A DNA stretch of 27,991 nt from Chara braunii (GCA_003427395.1 BFEA01000226.1:363914-391904), one strand, 5' to 3'. Shown: positions 9,574 to 19,182, numbered from the stretch's first letter. Notes: a model not told the origin generated them from the sequence alone. A program made the numbers and translations.

Positions 9574-9634
9574 CCGATCACTCGCCACGTGTCATACCTA
9601 CGGCCTCTTCCCTCCCCTTTGTCTCCACCTTCGT

Positions 9635-10159
9635 ATGTCTCCTCCTCCGCTGCGGAAGAGGATGATGACTGCTTATCGCCCGCTTCTCACCGAACGAGTT
9701 CTCGGCGAGCACCTGTTGGCGCCACGTGACGACATTTCGGCGATCAGACAAGTCCATCACCCGTGGTTCAGTCCGGATCTTCTACGCTTCGCACAGTTCT
9801 TCAATACCTCGGGAGTGTACGTGGCGGCGGAATTTCGTTTTGCGGCTCATAGCCAAGCACTCGTATTGGCCGAGGCATCGACGTATCAGCGGCTTTCAAT
9901 ACCGGGAGTCAGCCACGTGTCCACCATTGTCGTCTTCAGCGGAGATATCAGCACGGTGGACCCGCTACGGCATACGGCCATCCGGGTATCACTGAGGAAG
10001 TGGGGTGAGCAGATGGCGGCGGAGTGGAGCCAGTGGCTTGCGCGGCACGGAGACAATCTTGTCGTCACCGACAGTATCGACGCCGACGGGCTTCGCACGT
10101 CCCGACGCGAGCCAGCGGTGGTGATTCCGGAACTCGTTCCTTTTCGGCGTCCTCAATGA
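9635..10159 (+). CDS. Hypothetical ORF 1 downstream of integrase
   Basis: A 174-codon frame with an ATG start, 61 bp after the integrase stop. I do not recognise it. The N-terminus is basic; the middle has HHPWFSPDLLRFAQFF and alternating hydrophobic residues suggesting a folded domain, then KWGEQMAAEWSQWLARHGDN and a Pro-rich end. No signal peptide, membrane helix or zinc motif is visible. Codon use and GC content resemble the neighbouring gypsy frames, so it may be an accessory gene between pol and the 3' LTR. No start signal or terminator is evident, and it could also be a remnant of another element. Confidence 0.4.
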   Translation: MSPPPLRKRMMTAYRPLLTERVLGEHLLAPRDDISAIRQVHHPWFSPDLLRFAQFFNTSGVYVAAEFRFAAHSQALVLAEASTYQRLSIPGVSHVSTIVVFSGDISTVDPLRHTAIRVSLRKWGEQMAAEWSQWLARHGDNLVVTDSIDADGLRTSRREPAVVIPELVPFRRPQ

Positions 10160-10259
10160 ACCGGTCCCAGATCTCGACCTTCGCGCTTCCCTCTCTCTTC
10201 CCTACCTTTTGGCAATCCAGTTTCTATCCCCGTCTCTCCTTCTGCTTAAAGCCCAATGA

Positions 10260-11210
10260 CATCGCCGTTCCCCTCATCAATCCGAGACAGCGGTACTGTG
10301 GTGTGAGCACTACCTCACTCTTTCCCTGTGCCTGGTCGAAGTGGAACTGACGTGGACACGAGACAGCGAACACCGTGCCGCGAGGGAGGGCGTACAGCTG
10401 GTAATTGTCCAGACCTTGAGAACGGAGGTAGAAGGAGATCTCCTTGGATTCGTCTTCGGAGCAGTAGAGCCAGGCCATCGCCAGACGATCGTGTGGGAAC
10501 TCACGATCCCTCTTACGCAGCTCGTCAACAACCTCCCCCTCGACATCATATCGCAGTGTGATGAGAGCCCAGTGCCGCACGTCCTTCCGCGGAGATTAAC
10601 GCCATACCTGCAGTGGTCAGCTTGCTTAAAGGATCGAACGGGAGGTGGCAGTTACCCATCGCGCGCAGAGTACCTGAACCCCCGGGGGATCATCGACGTC
10701 CTCTTCTTTTTGCCCCGAACGGCGGTAGAAGAAAGAGCCGTGGCGGAGGAAGCAGAGCTGGAAGACGAAAGCGAGGAGGAGACCTCGAAAGAAGCAGAGA
10801 GCTACAACAAATACCGCAAGAAGGAATCAGGCGAAGACGAAGAAGAAGAAGAAGAAGATCAATTGGAGGAGTCTGAGTGGGAGACTCTGGGTGAAGAGGC
10901 AGATCGCGCAGAGACTCAAGAGGAGGATCCCGAGGCGGCAGCACGACGGAGAGAAGAAATCGCGGCCGGGAAGCAGCCGCTGGAGTACGCGAGCGGCGCG
11001 GATCTGCAGATCCCGAACGACCAACCAGGGATCCCGAGGCGCCCAAGAACGACGATGGGGACCCTACTGCCGAGACTTCAAGCGCACCGGCGTGCAGGCG
11101 ACGGAGCCGATCCCGATCCCCATCCCCCCGTCCCCCAGTTCGAGCACGTGTCGATGCAGGGCATCGGGCTTCGTCCATTACCTCACCCTCCGCCAGATTA
11201 CCATCCCTGA
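10260..11210 (+). CDS. Hypothetical ORF 2 with a strongly acidic region
   Basis: The frame is open from after a TGA at 10257 to a stop at 11208-11210. No ATG lies near its beginning (a GTG at 10341 is the first alternative), so its 5' end is probably missing, spliced or frameshifted. The first ~160 codons look like a folded domain (VELTWTRD, GVQLVIVQTL, LLGFVFGAVEPG, IPLTQLVNNLPLDII). Codons corresponding to 10730-10970 are Glu/Asp-rich with a run of consecutive acidic residues, like acidic tails of chromatin- or nucleic-acid-associated proteins. The C-terminus is Pro-rich. The function is unknown. Position and composition suggest the second ORF of the gypsy 3' accessory region. Confidence 0.4.
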   Translation, partial: HRRSPHQSETAVLWCEHYLTLSLCLVEVELTWTRDSEHRAAREGVQLVIVQTLRTEVEGDLLGFVFGAVEPGHRQTIVWELTIPLTQLVNNLPLDIISQCDESPVPHVLPRRLTPYLQWSACLKDRTGGGSYPSRAEYLNPRGIIDVLFFLPRTAVEERAVAEEAELEDESEEETSKEAESYNKYRKKESGEDEEEEEEDQLEESEWETLGEEADRAETQEEDPEAAARRREEIAAGKQPLEYASGADLQIPNDQPGIPRRPRTTMGTLLPRLQAHRRAGDGADPDPHPPVPQFEHVSMQGIGLRPLPHPPPDYHP

Positions 11211-11367
11211 CTCTTTCCCCCACAACCCCTTCCCTACTGCCACCTTCCGCCACTTCTATGCCACCAACCTCGCTGTCACGATACATCCGCATGCCTCTAC
11301 TCGGAGCGCCACCCCTGTCGTTTGTCTCCATGTCCTTCTTTTCAGTGCCGCGTGGCGAGGCCACAAC

Positions 11368-11640
11368 ATGATCGAGGTTTATTGTGTGATCACAGGGACT
11401 ATCCCCGCGTGCGAAAACCATGATCAGTTCCGGACGGCCCTCCTTCACACCTTCACAACCCTCTATCCCGACTACCTTGCGTCTCTCCCCCATGGCGGTA
11501 CCCGCTTCCCCCGATTTCATCGGATCGTAGATCTGGGGAATCTCTTTGGGGAGCCATTTCCAGCCGTCAATCGGGGGCTGTCACCAGTAGAGCGCTGGCC
11601 GCAGCTGGGGCGGTCGGCACTGCCTTGTATGGGCCTGTAA
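11368..11640 (+). CDS. Hypothetical ORF 3 at the end of the accessory block
   Basis: A 90-codon frame from an ATG at 11368; the same frame is open further upstream, overlapping ORF 2. It encodes a compact hydrophobic/aromatic segment (VYCVITGTIP, LLHTFTTLYPDYLASL, FHRIVDLGNLFGEPFPAV) ending at a TAA. I do not recognise it. It may be the C-terminal part of a protein whose earlier exon or frame is lost. The retroelement-like composition stops at about 11640. Confidence 0.3.
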   Translation: MIEVYCVITGTIPACENHDQFRTALLHTFTTLYPDYLASLPHGGTRFPRFHRIVDLGNLFGEPFPAVNRGLSPVERWPQLGRSALPCMGL

Positions 11641-12264
11641 CCTAGCATGTTGGGGGTGTGAGGCCTGGTAGAGGCCTGGTTCTGAAGTCTGAAGAACACC
11701 ACAGCTTTGGTAGGCTTTGCTTTGGTCTGTTCAGTATCACCTGGAATTTAGGTATTCGGTATGTTTCCCGTGGACGAGGTTTCTTTGAATACTTCAGTAG
11801 TCCATGATTTCTCATTAATATTTCTGTATGCCCCATCTCCGGAATGCCTCTGTAGTTCCTCCAGGTTTTTGTCTTATTCTTACCAGAAGCCAGGTAGTGT
11901 ATCTTAAAGCACCAGTGCAAAAAAAAATAATAATAAAAATAAAATAAAAAAAATCAACAGCACCCCCGCGCCGCGTGGCCCCTCAGAGTTTTGCTTGTGA
12001 CGACAAAAACTTTCTGCAAGGCTGGGGCCGTGTACTTGCCGTTTAAACTCTTTGGTATAAATTTCATACGGGATGCTGGTCCAGGTTCCCAGGACGTGGT
12101 GCTTCCCACAAAGAGACTGGAACACCATCCTGTAACCAAAAGGGGAAAAAAAAAAAAAAAAAAAAAACATGAATGGAATGAAGACAGATGTACATTGCAA
12201 GTGTAAGGACAGAAAGAGGATGTGGGTTTCTTCGCATCTACAAGACGGAGATCCGAGGCATGGG
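11641..12264. other. Intergenic, no gene seen
   Basis: Contains two A-rich runs, 11919-11956 and 12146-12167, that could be tails of retroposed sequences. No coding frame, inverted repeat or LTR was recognised. I could not find the gypsy 3' LTR here. Confidence 0.5.
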
Positions 12265-12340
12265 TTAAAATTGGAACGATATACAGAGAAGATTAGCATG
12301 GCCTCTGCACAAGGATGACACACATAAATCGAGAAATGGA
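12265..12340 (+). pseudogene. U6: U6 spliceosomal snRNA pseudogene
   Basis: The central and 3' parts of U6 are unmistakable: TTAAAATTGGAACGAT, ACAGAGAAGATTAGCATGG, CAAGGATGACAC and AAATCGAGAAATGG. The invariant ACAGAGA box (5' splice-site contact) is intact, but an extra AT sits just before it, and CCCCTGCGC and ACGCAC read CCTCTGCAC and ACACAT. The substitutions are transitions and those at CG sites fit deamination. The 5' stem-loop is unrecognisable. There is no T-run terminator after GAGAAATGG and no TATA or upstream element at the expected spacing. U6 acts in the catalytic core of the spliceosome; this copy is probably a retroposed or decayed pseudogene. Confidence 0.88.
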
Positions 12341-12917
12341 AATTGGAGTAGGAATAGAGCGCGATAAGGAGAGCGGAAGCACTCTGTATGTGCACAAGCA
12401 TATGACACTCTCTGCGTTAGCTACAGCAAGGTACCCAAACTCCACCACTGAGCAATTGGACCAGTGCAACAGAGGTAAATGGATAGCACTGCATCGGAGA
12501 CAGAAAGCGGATGACAGAAAGTGGTGAACACAGTTCGTATGGAGGAAATTTTCACCGACAAATGCCCCTCTGCAGCAGAATCAAGCCTGCCCAAAATCAC
12601 AAACCTTCCCCTCAGTGCCATAATGGCAAGGGGGCAGGAGCCATTTCGTCAGCGCGTTCATGCACAGATGGAGAAAACCACTGCAGAAAAGGCAGCCACA
12701 AGTTGGCATGTGGCCGTGCGCCAAGCAGAATAACCAGCAGCCTCAACCCACATCCCCCTTTAGCTACTCGAACTGTCAAAACAACTGCTGCGGATCAAGG
12801 CAAGAGGCCTCTCGTAGGAGAGAAAACAGAGGGCAAAGCACTTGATCCCCGCGGGAGACCACCTCTCAACTCTGGCAACAACATGCTCAGGCCGTGTGAG
12901 GTTGCTGAATCTGACTT

Positions 12918-12921
<4 letters not shown>
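12341..12921. other. Intergenic, no gene seen
   Basis: Open frames here are short, and the one that continues does so only through the microsatellite and the N gap. No repeat or RNA gene was recognised. Confidence 0.5.

Positions 12922-12973
<52 letters not shown>
12922..12973. repeat. (TC)n microsatellite ending at assembly gap
   Basis: Pure TC dinucleotide run that stops at the N block, so its true length is unknown. Confidence 0.97.
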
Positions 12974-13916
12974 NNNNNNNNNNNNNNNNNNNNNNNNNNN
13001 NNNNNNNNNNNNNNNNNNNNNNNNNNNNNNNNNNNNNNNNNNNNNNNNNNNNNNNNNNNNNNNNNNNNNNNNNNNNNNNNNNNNNNNNNNNNNNNNNNNN
13101 NNNNNNNNNNNNNNNNNNNNNNNNNNNNNNNNNNNNNNNNNNNNNNNNNNNNNNNNNNNNNNNNNNNNNNNNNNNNNNNNNNNNNNNNNNNNNNNNNNNN
13201 NNNNNNNNNNNNNNNNNNNNNNNNNNNNNNNNNNNNNNNNNNNNNNNNNNNNNNNNNNNNNNNNNNNNNNNNNNNNNNNNNNNNNNNNNNNNNNNNNNNN
13301 NNNNNNNNNNNNNNNNNNNNNNNNNNNNNNNNNNNNNNNNNNNNNNNNNNNNNNNNNNNNNNNNNNNNNNNNNNNNNNNNNNNNNNNNNNNNNNNNNNNN
13401 NNNNNNNNNNNNNNNNNNNNNNNNNNNNNNNNNNNNNNNNNNNNNNNNNNNNNNNNNNNNNNNNNNNNNNNNNNNNNNNNNNNNNNNNNNNNNNNNNNNN
13501 NNNNNNNNNNNNNNNNNNNNNNNNNNNNNNNNNNNNNNNNNNNNNNNNNNNNNNNNNNNNNNNNNNNNNNNNNNNNNNNNNNNNNNNNNNNNNNNNNNNN
13601 NNNNNNNNNNNNNNNNNNNNNNNNNNNNNNNNNNNNNNNNNNNNNNNNNNNNNNNNNNNNNNNNNNNNNNNNNNNNNNNNNNNNNNNNNNNNNNNNNNNN
13701 NNNNNNNNNNNNNNNNNNNNNNNNNNNNNNNNNNNNNNNNNNNNNNNNNNNNNNNNNNNNNNNNNNNNNNNNNNNNNNNNNNNNNNNNNNNNNNNNNNNN
13801 NNNNNNNNNNNNNNNNNNNNNNNNNNNNNNNNNNNNNNNNNNNNNNNNNNNNNNNNNNNNNNNNNNNNNNNNNNNNNNNNNNNNNNNNNNNNNNNNNNNN
13901 NNNNNNNNNNNNNNNN
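12974..13916. other. Assembly gap (943 N)
   Basis: Continuous N block. The right flank starts with a G-rich, low-complexity run (GGGGGAGGGGGGGGC), so both edges are sequences that are hard to assemble. Confidence 1.
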
Positions 13917-14362
13917 GGGGGAGGGGGGGGCGGTGGGGAGGAATGTAAGAGGATATTGAACATGTCTGGAGAGCAAGTGTACGTCAAACGTTCAATCGAG
14001 GTCTCGGGGTTCACAAATAGTCACTGTGCAGCAGCATCTTAAGACATGAAATGACCTTATCCCATTGTGGGACCTCAGTTACGGAGATGCTTTTATCATT
14101 CGTGAAACTTGAGTCTCGCAGTGCAATGAGCTACCAGCTTTTACAATCATATTTCACTGCATGAGTGAGAGAGCGAATTCAGTCAAGGCACCAGCTGTAC
14201 CGTGCGGGTCAAGCAAGGTGTACTCATCAGCTCGAGATTGAAAGGAAAGGGTCCACTGGACGTCCATGCCATCTACCTCATAGCCATATGGTGTGCATTG
14301 TTGGATGCCTGAGACATTCATTTCCCGGTCAAGTTCAAGCCGAAGCAGCAAAGAAAGCCAAA

Positions 14363-14363
<1 letters not shown>
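13917..14363. other. Intergenic, no gene seen
   Basis: No coding frame, RNA gene or repeat was recognised apart from the G-rich gap edge. Confidence 0.5.
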
Positions 14364-14426
<63 letters not shown>

Positions 14427-14439
14427 TGTGTTGGAACCG

Positions 14440-14511
<72 letters not shown>
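14364..14511. repeat. Compound (AC)n and (GA)n microsatellites
   Basis: (AC)n at 14364-14424 and (GA)n at 14443-14511 are separated by a short unique spacer; AACCGAAAA flanks the GA tract on both sides. They lie about 300 bp beyond the 3' end of the Lhcb coding region. Confidence 0.97.
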
Positions 14512-14513
<2 letters not shown>

Positions 14514-14675
14514 CGAAAACAGAGAGCGAGGTGCATTCGAGGCACACAATTGGTATAACCAGAGAGACACTGAGTGACATGACATTGTGTTGGAAAGATT
14601 GCAACAAGCTCTGCCGAGCCACCTTGCCCGGCCATGGAGAGAGAAATCTGGATCAAAAGCCTTCACTTTTTATCT

Positions 14676-14681
14676 TTTATT
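14676..14681 (-). terminator. Candidate polyadenylation signal of Lhcb
   Basis: On the minus strand AATAAA lies about 135 bases past the Lhcb stop codon, with a TGTAA element (a motif used in green algae) about 10-15 bases before it. The distance fits a 3' UTR of about 150-170 nt. Confidence 0.45.
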
Positions 14682-14814
14682 AATCATTTACAATAAAATG
14701 AGCCAGTACATACAGGCCTTGCCTGCCCTGCCAAAGCCAGGGAGCGAAGCCCAGGCCGAGGCAAGCCGAGGCTAGGCAGAAGAAAATTTTCGGATCAGCA
14801 CCAGGACGAGGTCT

Positions 14815-15466
<652 letters not shown>

Positions 15467-15679
15467 CTGTTCACACGCACAGCAAAGCCACCAAGCCCAC
15501 ACGTCAACAACCCAAAGAAGCTAAGCCAGCCCAAAGCCCCACAATGCCAACCCCAACATTCCACCCACCCCTCGCCATCCGTCACCTTCCATCAGAAAAT
15601 CCCAGCAGTACGCAAGTAGCCCGACCCAACCCGAACCCGACGGGAAAAAATGGCCTCCACCCGCACCCGCACCCAAACC

Positions 15680-15714
15680 CAACCCCAACCCCAACCCCAA
15701 CCCCAACCCCAAAA
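15680..15714. repeat. Short (AACCCC)n-like tract
   Basis: About five CCAACC-type hexamer units preceded by CACCCG repeats, within the Lhcb intron near its 3' end. It resembles some telomere units but is too short and too internal to call a telomere. Confidence 0.8.
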
Positions 15715-15844
15715 CCAGAACTGTACTATCCGTTACGGGCCAAGAGACAGCAAACGGGAACATGCATGGAAAAAGAGGATACGACACAAAATATATCCCT
15801 TTTTTTTTTCTTTTTTTTTTTTTAATTTATTTTATCCCATCAAT

Positions 15845-15900
15845 TGACCATCAACCTTCTAAGTTAAAGGTCAGAGGTTCAAATCCCGCCGGGAGTACGT
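15845..15900 (+). repeat. tRNA-like / SINE fragment in the Lhcb intron
   Basis: GGTTCAAATCC near 15876 matches the box B consensus at 10 of 11 positions counting degeneracy. ACCTT and AAGGT upstream could form an anticodon-type stem, but with an 8-nt loop. The T-stem does not pair properly and no acceptor stem or box A is seen, so it is a decayed tRNA or SINE remnant, not a tRNA gene. Confidence 0.4.
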
Positions 15901-16354
15901 AAGTCTTCATGCAATTTGAAAGTCAGTAAACGTATCACACTTCTCTTTTTTTTTTTTCTTTTTTTTTTTTCACTTTTTTCTTTCTTTTTTCCACACTTCC
16001 CTTTCATGCCTGTGTCTGTCTTGTATATGCTTTCATGCTTTGCGGGCCCGATTTTCAGCAGGTGCAGTTTCTCGCCAATAGACTGGGGCTCAATCAGCAG
16101 CACTACCTAGGGCAACTTGGGGAGGATGCCCATATCACCTCCACTACAGTAGTAGGCTAAAGCCGGTTACTTGCCCAAGGGGGGGGGAAAAAACGAGTGC
16201 CTCGTTGTCGAAAGGAAACCCCCTCGTTGCTGAGCATTCCCCAGCATGCCCTCTCGCCCAGGGATCACTTTTTGTTTTCCGTCACGCTCCCCTACGTTTT
16301 GAAAATAGAACGCATGCTCGTTCCTAATGATCATTCGTTTAATTACTTAATTAA

Positions 16355-16423
16355 ATTAACCAACCTGCCCAGCAGCCATTAACCAACCTGCCCAGCAGCC
16401 ATTAACCAACCTGCCCAGCAGCC
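16355..16423. repeat. 23-bp tandem repeat, three identical units
   Basis: ATTAACCAACCTGCCCAGCA followed by GCC is repeated three times without change at 16355, 16378 and 16401. Perfect identity implies a recent expansion. Intronic. Confidence 0.97.
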
Positions 16424-17092
16424 ATGCATGGCTAAGGTGTCGAACCAACGCATGCTGTCTCTAAAAGCCTGCGAACGTAAGCCAGTCTTCGAAATGCCAT
16501 GGGTGTGCTGCTCTGAAAAAGGAAACGAAACGTGCGAATGATCATTCGTCCTCTCCGTCATAGGGCGTCGCTCCACTACTCTTCACATGCACAAAAGACA
16601 AAAAAATGTTTTTTGCGTCGTATGAATCGCATCTTTCCATGTTCTAGAGGGAGATTCATTCTCAATTTGCACATTCGGTGAGTAACGGTACGAGGCCCAT
16701 ATTCAATTCCTTTCATACCCTCTAGAAGATTACGTCAGTCCAAACTTCGCCTCATATATCGGATTCCTCGAAAGGCAGGACACTCAAGGAGGAGGAAGGG
16801 GGGGACGCCCACGCAGCTGAAAGGACGCGATAACCTGATATAGTTGGCGTTCAGGAGTTATCAGCCGAACACAAACCCAAAGTTTTTTCTTTTTTTTGTT
16901 TTGGGTTGGAGGGAGGAGGGTGTGGGGGGCGGCGAAAAACCAGACTTCTGGCCCAACCTACGGCAAATGTGCGAGGGGGAAAAGCAAAGCCAACCCGAAC
17001 CTACCCAGTACCTTCCCTATCCCCATCCCGCGCCGCGGCCCACTCTGTCTAAACGTTTCCCGATGTTCACTGCAGCCGGAACCCAAGCTAGC

Positions 17093-17197
17093 GTCTTCCC
17101 TCGAACACAAGCCACCCTCATTATGGATGCATCTGACCGGTAAGACCATCTACTAAACATACATCAGGAGGGTAGGTTGCTGTGTTCGGGGGAAGAC
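17093..17197. mobile_element. 105-bp MITE (GTCTTCCC-type termini), copy 1
   Basis: The left end GTCTTCCCTCGAACACA and the right end, read in reverse complement as GTCTTCCCCCGAACACA, form a 17-bp inverted repeat with one mismatch. A related element lies at 18439-18618. A clear target duplication was not found. The segment GGATGCATCTGACCGG within it is repeated at about 17284. Confidence 0.65.
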
Positions 17198-17252
17198 CTT
17201 ATTCTTCCCTTTTCGCCCTTCCCCCCAAAACCAGCCATGTGTGCATATTAGC

Positions 17253-17375
17253 AGATGTAGATGAGCCGCGTAGTTACATCAGCTGGATGCATCTGACCGG
17301 TAAGACCATCTAACTGGTTGTACGTGATGAACAGACATTGGATGTAGATGAGCCGCGTAGTTACATCAGCTTTTA
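17253..17375. repeat. Local direct repeats in the Lhcb intron
   Basis: GATGTAGATGAGCCGCG followed by TAGTTACATCAGCT occurs at about 17254 and 17341. The block GGATGCATCTGACCGGTAAG followed by ACCATCTA occurs at about 17125 and 17284. Together they form a scrambled local duplication partly derived from the neighbouring MITE. Confidence 0.85.
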
Positions 17376-17496
17376 AGCAGACGTTGTTGTAGATGAACAG
17401 TTGTTACATCAGCTTTTGCGCAAGATGAACAGACGGCTCATCGTCGTGATTAGCGGATGAGACTCATGAGAGACGTAATGAATCTACTGGTAAGGT

Positions 17497-17552
<56 letters not shown>

Positions 17553-17553
17553 G
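17497..17553. repeat. (GACA)n microsatellite
   Basis: About 14 GACA units. A shorter (GACA)n tract follows the 33-bp minisatellite at about 17766-17791. Confidence 0.97.
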
Positions 17554-17566
17554 TAACCTTGATCAT

Positions 17567-17764
17567 CAGACCGAGCTATAGATAGGCAGCGACCAGATGC
17601 AGACCGACCTATAAATAGGCAGCGAGCAGCTACAGACCGACTTATAGGCCGGCAGCGAGCAGATACAGACCGACCTGTAAATAGGCAGCGAGGAGATACA
17701 CACCGACCTATAGATAGGCAGCGAGCAGATACAGACCGACCTATAGAAAAGCAGCGAAGAGATA
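17567..17764. repeat. 33-bp minisatellite, six units
   Basis: Six head-to-tail 33-bp units beginning CAGACCGA and containing GGCAGCGA, diverged from each other by a few bases. Because 33 is a multiple of three, the minus strand reads as an 11-residue repeat (SVCICSLPIYR-like), explaining the long minus-strand frame here. Confidence 0.93.
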
Positions 17765-18438
17765 CGGACAGACAGACAGACAGACAGACAGATGGACAGA
17801 TGGACAGATTGCACGTGGAGTCTCGTACATGCAGTGCTCAACGATTCGAAGCGTAAATTGAAGTGAGTGCCCCGTGCAAACCACTCTAAGCGTGTCGCTG
17901 TTCGCCCCAAGCTACGTAGTCGTTCATCGGAGTTGCAAATTGAATATGCATCATCATCTCGAAGCCTCGAACTCATGACCTGTTTATTAGTATCAGTTAC
18001 AATGTTACATGTGCGTTCCATTCAGCCTAAGGCTTATGAATGTTTCTAAACAGTGGCAAATCCAAGCGCTCCACAGCGGTAGCTAGTAGTAGCATCAAGC
18101 CCATACAGGAGCTCGAAACGGGCCCTCTTTTTGCGGAAGACACGCATGCACATTCGTGCAGTGCAGCTCGATCACGGACTGACAGACGAGTGTCGTCGTC
18201 GTCCAGAGCTAGACAGAGAGAAGCCGAGAAAAATGTAATTAGGAGAGAGGGACACGGGGAATAAGAATGAGAGAGAGGAACAAAGCGAGAGAGAAGGTGG
18301 TCGCAGAAGGGAGAGAGCGTGCGGAATATCAGACGGGGGAGAGTAGACAGCGACCAAATGGAGAAACGGGGTAGTTCGGCTACGCATAGCGAAGATACTT
18401 AATTGGTCTATGAGCAGCAAAGGTTCTCGACAGCATTG

Positions 18439-18618
18439 CTACCGTCTTCCCCCCCCCCCGAACATAACGCATATGTGTCAAAATCGGTCATCTGAATAGA
18501 ACGCGTGTGCGGGCTGTTTGAATAGAACTGACATGCGTTGTATTCGAATAGAAAGCAGCCTACGCGTTTTGTGTTCGTTTTACAACGCACATTCGTTATG
18601 TTCGGGGGGAGACCGTAG
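18439..18618. mobile_element. 180-bp MITE (GTCTTCCC-type termini), copy 2
   Basis: The left end CTACCGTCTTCCCCC and CGAACATAACG pair with the right end, which reads in reverse complement CTACGGTCTCCCCCC and CGAACATAACG, giving a terminal inverted repeat of about 30 bp with a variable C-run. The interior has three GAATAGAA motifs. It shares its terminus with the 105-bp element at 17093 in the same intron. Confidence 0.75.
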
Positions 18619-18910
18619 GCAAGAACCATCAGCCAGCTGTTGAGCGTAAAAGATAAAAAGCTGAGCGCAACTTCCTTCTTTTTTATTTTTTTTTGGAGAA
18701 AAGACGCGGCTTTCTCGCTACCTGCCGATAATTATGCACACAATCAGCTATGGTACGGTTCTTTGTCCAAATAAAACGTACCCGGCGAAAAAGCTCAGCG
18801 CAAATGACAGGAAGAAGATCACAAACTGAGCGTACGAGCGAGGACAACACGCGACCAATATGACGCAACAACCTTAGAATGCGACCGAGAAGAATATCAG
18901 AGGCCGCTAT

Positions 18911-18914
<4 letters not shown>

Positions 18915-18997
<83 letters not shown>

Positions 18998-19018
18998 AGG
19001 AGGAAGAGGAGGAGGAAG
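18915..19018. repeat. (AC)n, (A)n and (GGA)n compound tract at the Lhcb 5' splice site
   Basis: (AC)n to 18943, about 52 A to 18995, then GGA-rich to 19018. In the sense (minus) direction the intron therefore starts with TCC repeats, then a long U tract and (GU)n, immediately after the donor site. Confidence 0.95.
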
Positions 19019-19024
19019 ACGCAC

Positions 19025-19182
19025 CAGATGCTGTCCACAGACTTGGAGGCGCTCTTTCTCATGACAACGCGAGCCTCGACATTGCCAACCTTCTCGCTCA
19101 GGGCGCTCTTCTCCTTGAGGGCGGTCTGGCCGGCGAACGTGCTCGGCGCCGAAACAGCGGCAACGGCAGCGGTGGCGGCCAT
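19025..19182 (-). CDS. Lhcb: Lhcb exon 1: chloroplast transit peptide and mature N-terminus
   Basis: Encodes residues 1-52 plus two bases of the Trp53 codon. The start is the ATG at 19182-19180 in a good context (GCC ATG G). Residues 1-41 are rich in Ala, Ser, Thr and Val with few acidic residues, a chloroplast transit peptide. The expected cleavage is before Arg42, giving a mature N-terminus Arg-Lys-Ser where LHCII proteins carry the N-terminal Ser/Thr phosphorylated during state transitions by the STN7/Stt7-type kinase. SVDSIW then leads into the trimerisation motif completed in exon 2. The donor TG|GTGCGT is at 19025/19024. The protein agrees end to end with family length, so no further coding exon is required. 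Confidence 0.93.

Larger units (their letters stand above)
15467..19024 (-). other. Lhcb intron (3,558 bp, phase 2)
   Basis: Minus-strand boundaries TG|GTGCGT (19025/19024) and AACAG|GTAC (15467/15466) follow GT-AG and join to give Trp then Tyr-Gly, matching known LHCII proteins exactly. It is much longer than typical introns of Lhcb genes and is packed with microsatellites, tandem repeats, two MITEs and a tRNA-like fragment (listed separately). The first bases after the donor are a TCC-rich run, then about 50 T and (GT)n. Long frames inside it (for example 17566-18021) are repeat-driven. Confidence 0.93.

Noticed and set aside
10690-11520. Minus-strand frame of 276 codons opposite the acidic ORF
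   Set aside because: Arg/Leu/Pro-rich composition is the complement of the Glu-rich plus-strand frame; no domain recognised.
9574-12264. 3' LTR of the gypsy element
   Set aside because: No segment matching 1306-1436 or the conserved LTR/leader ORF was found downstream of the integrase, so I do not annotate one.
12511-13976. Long open frames on both strands across 12511-13976
   Set aside because: They run through the N gap and the (TC)n tract; no real coding information supports them.
15467-15585. Minus-strand extension of the Lhcb exon 2 frame upstream to 15585
   Set aside because: It reads through the splice acceptor into intron; the family sequence changes exactly at AACAG|G, and exon 1 supplies the true N-terminus.
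15680-15714. Telomeric repeat
   Set aside because: Only about five (AACCCC)-like units, irregular, in the interior of a gene.
15845-15900. Functional tRNA gene
   Set aside because: Only a box-B-like half is present; T-stem and acceptor stem do not pair and no box A is seen.
17497-17800. CRISPR-like array (regular repeats)
   Set aside because: Units are directly adjacent with no unique spacers and are simple (GACA)n or 33-bp minisatellite repeats in a eukaryotic intron.
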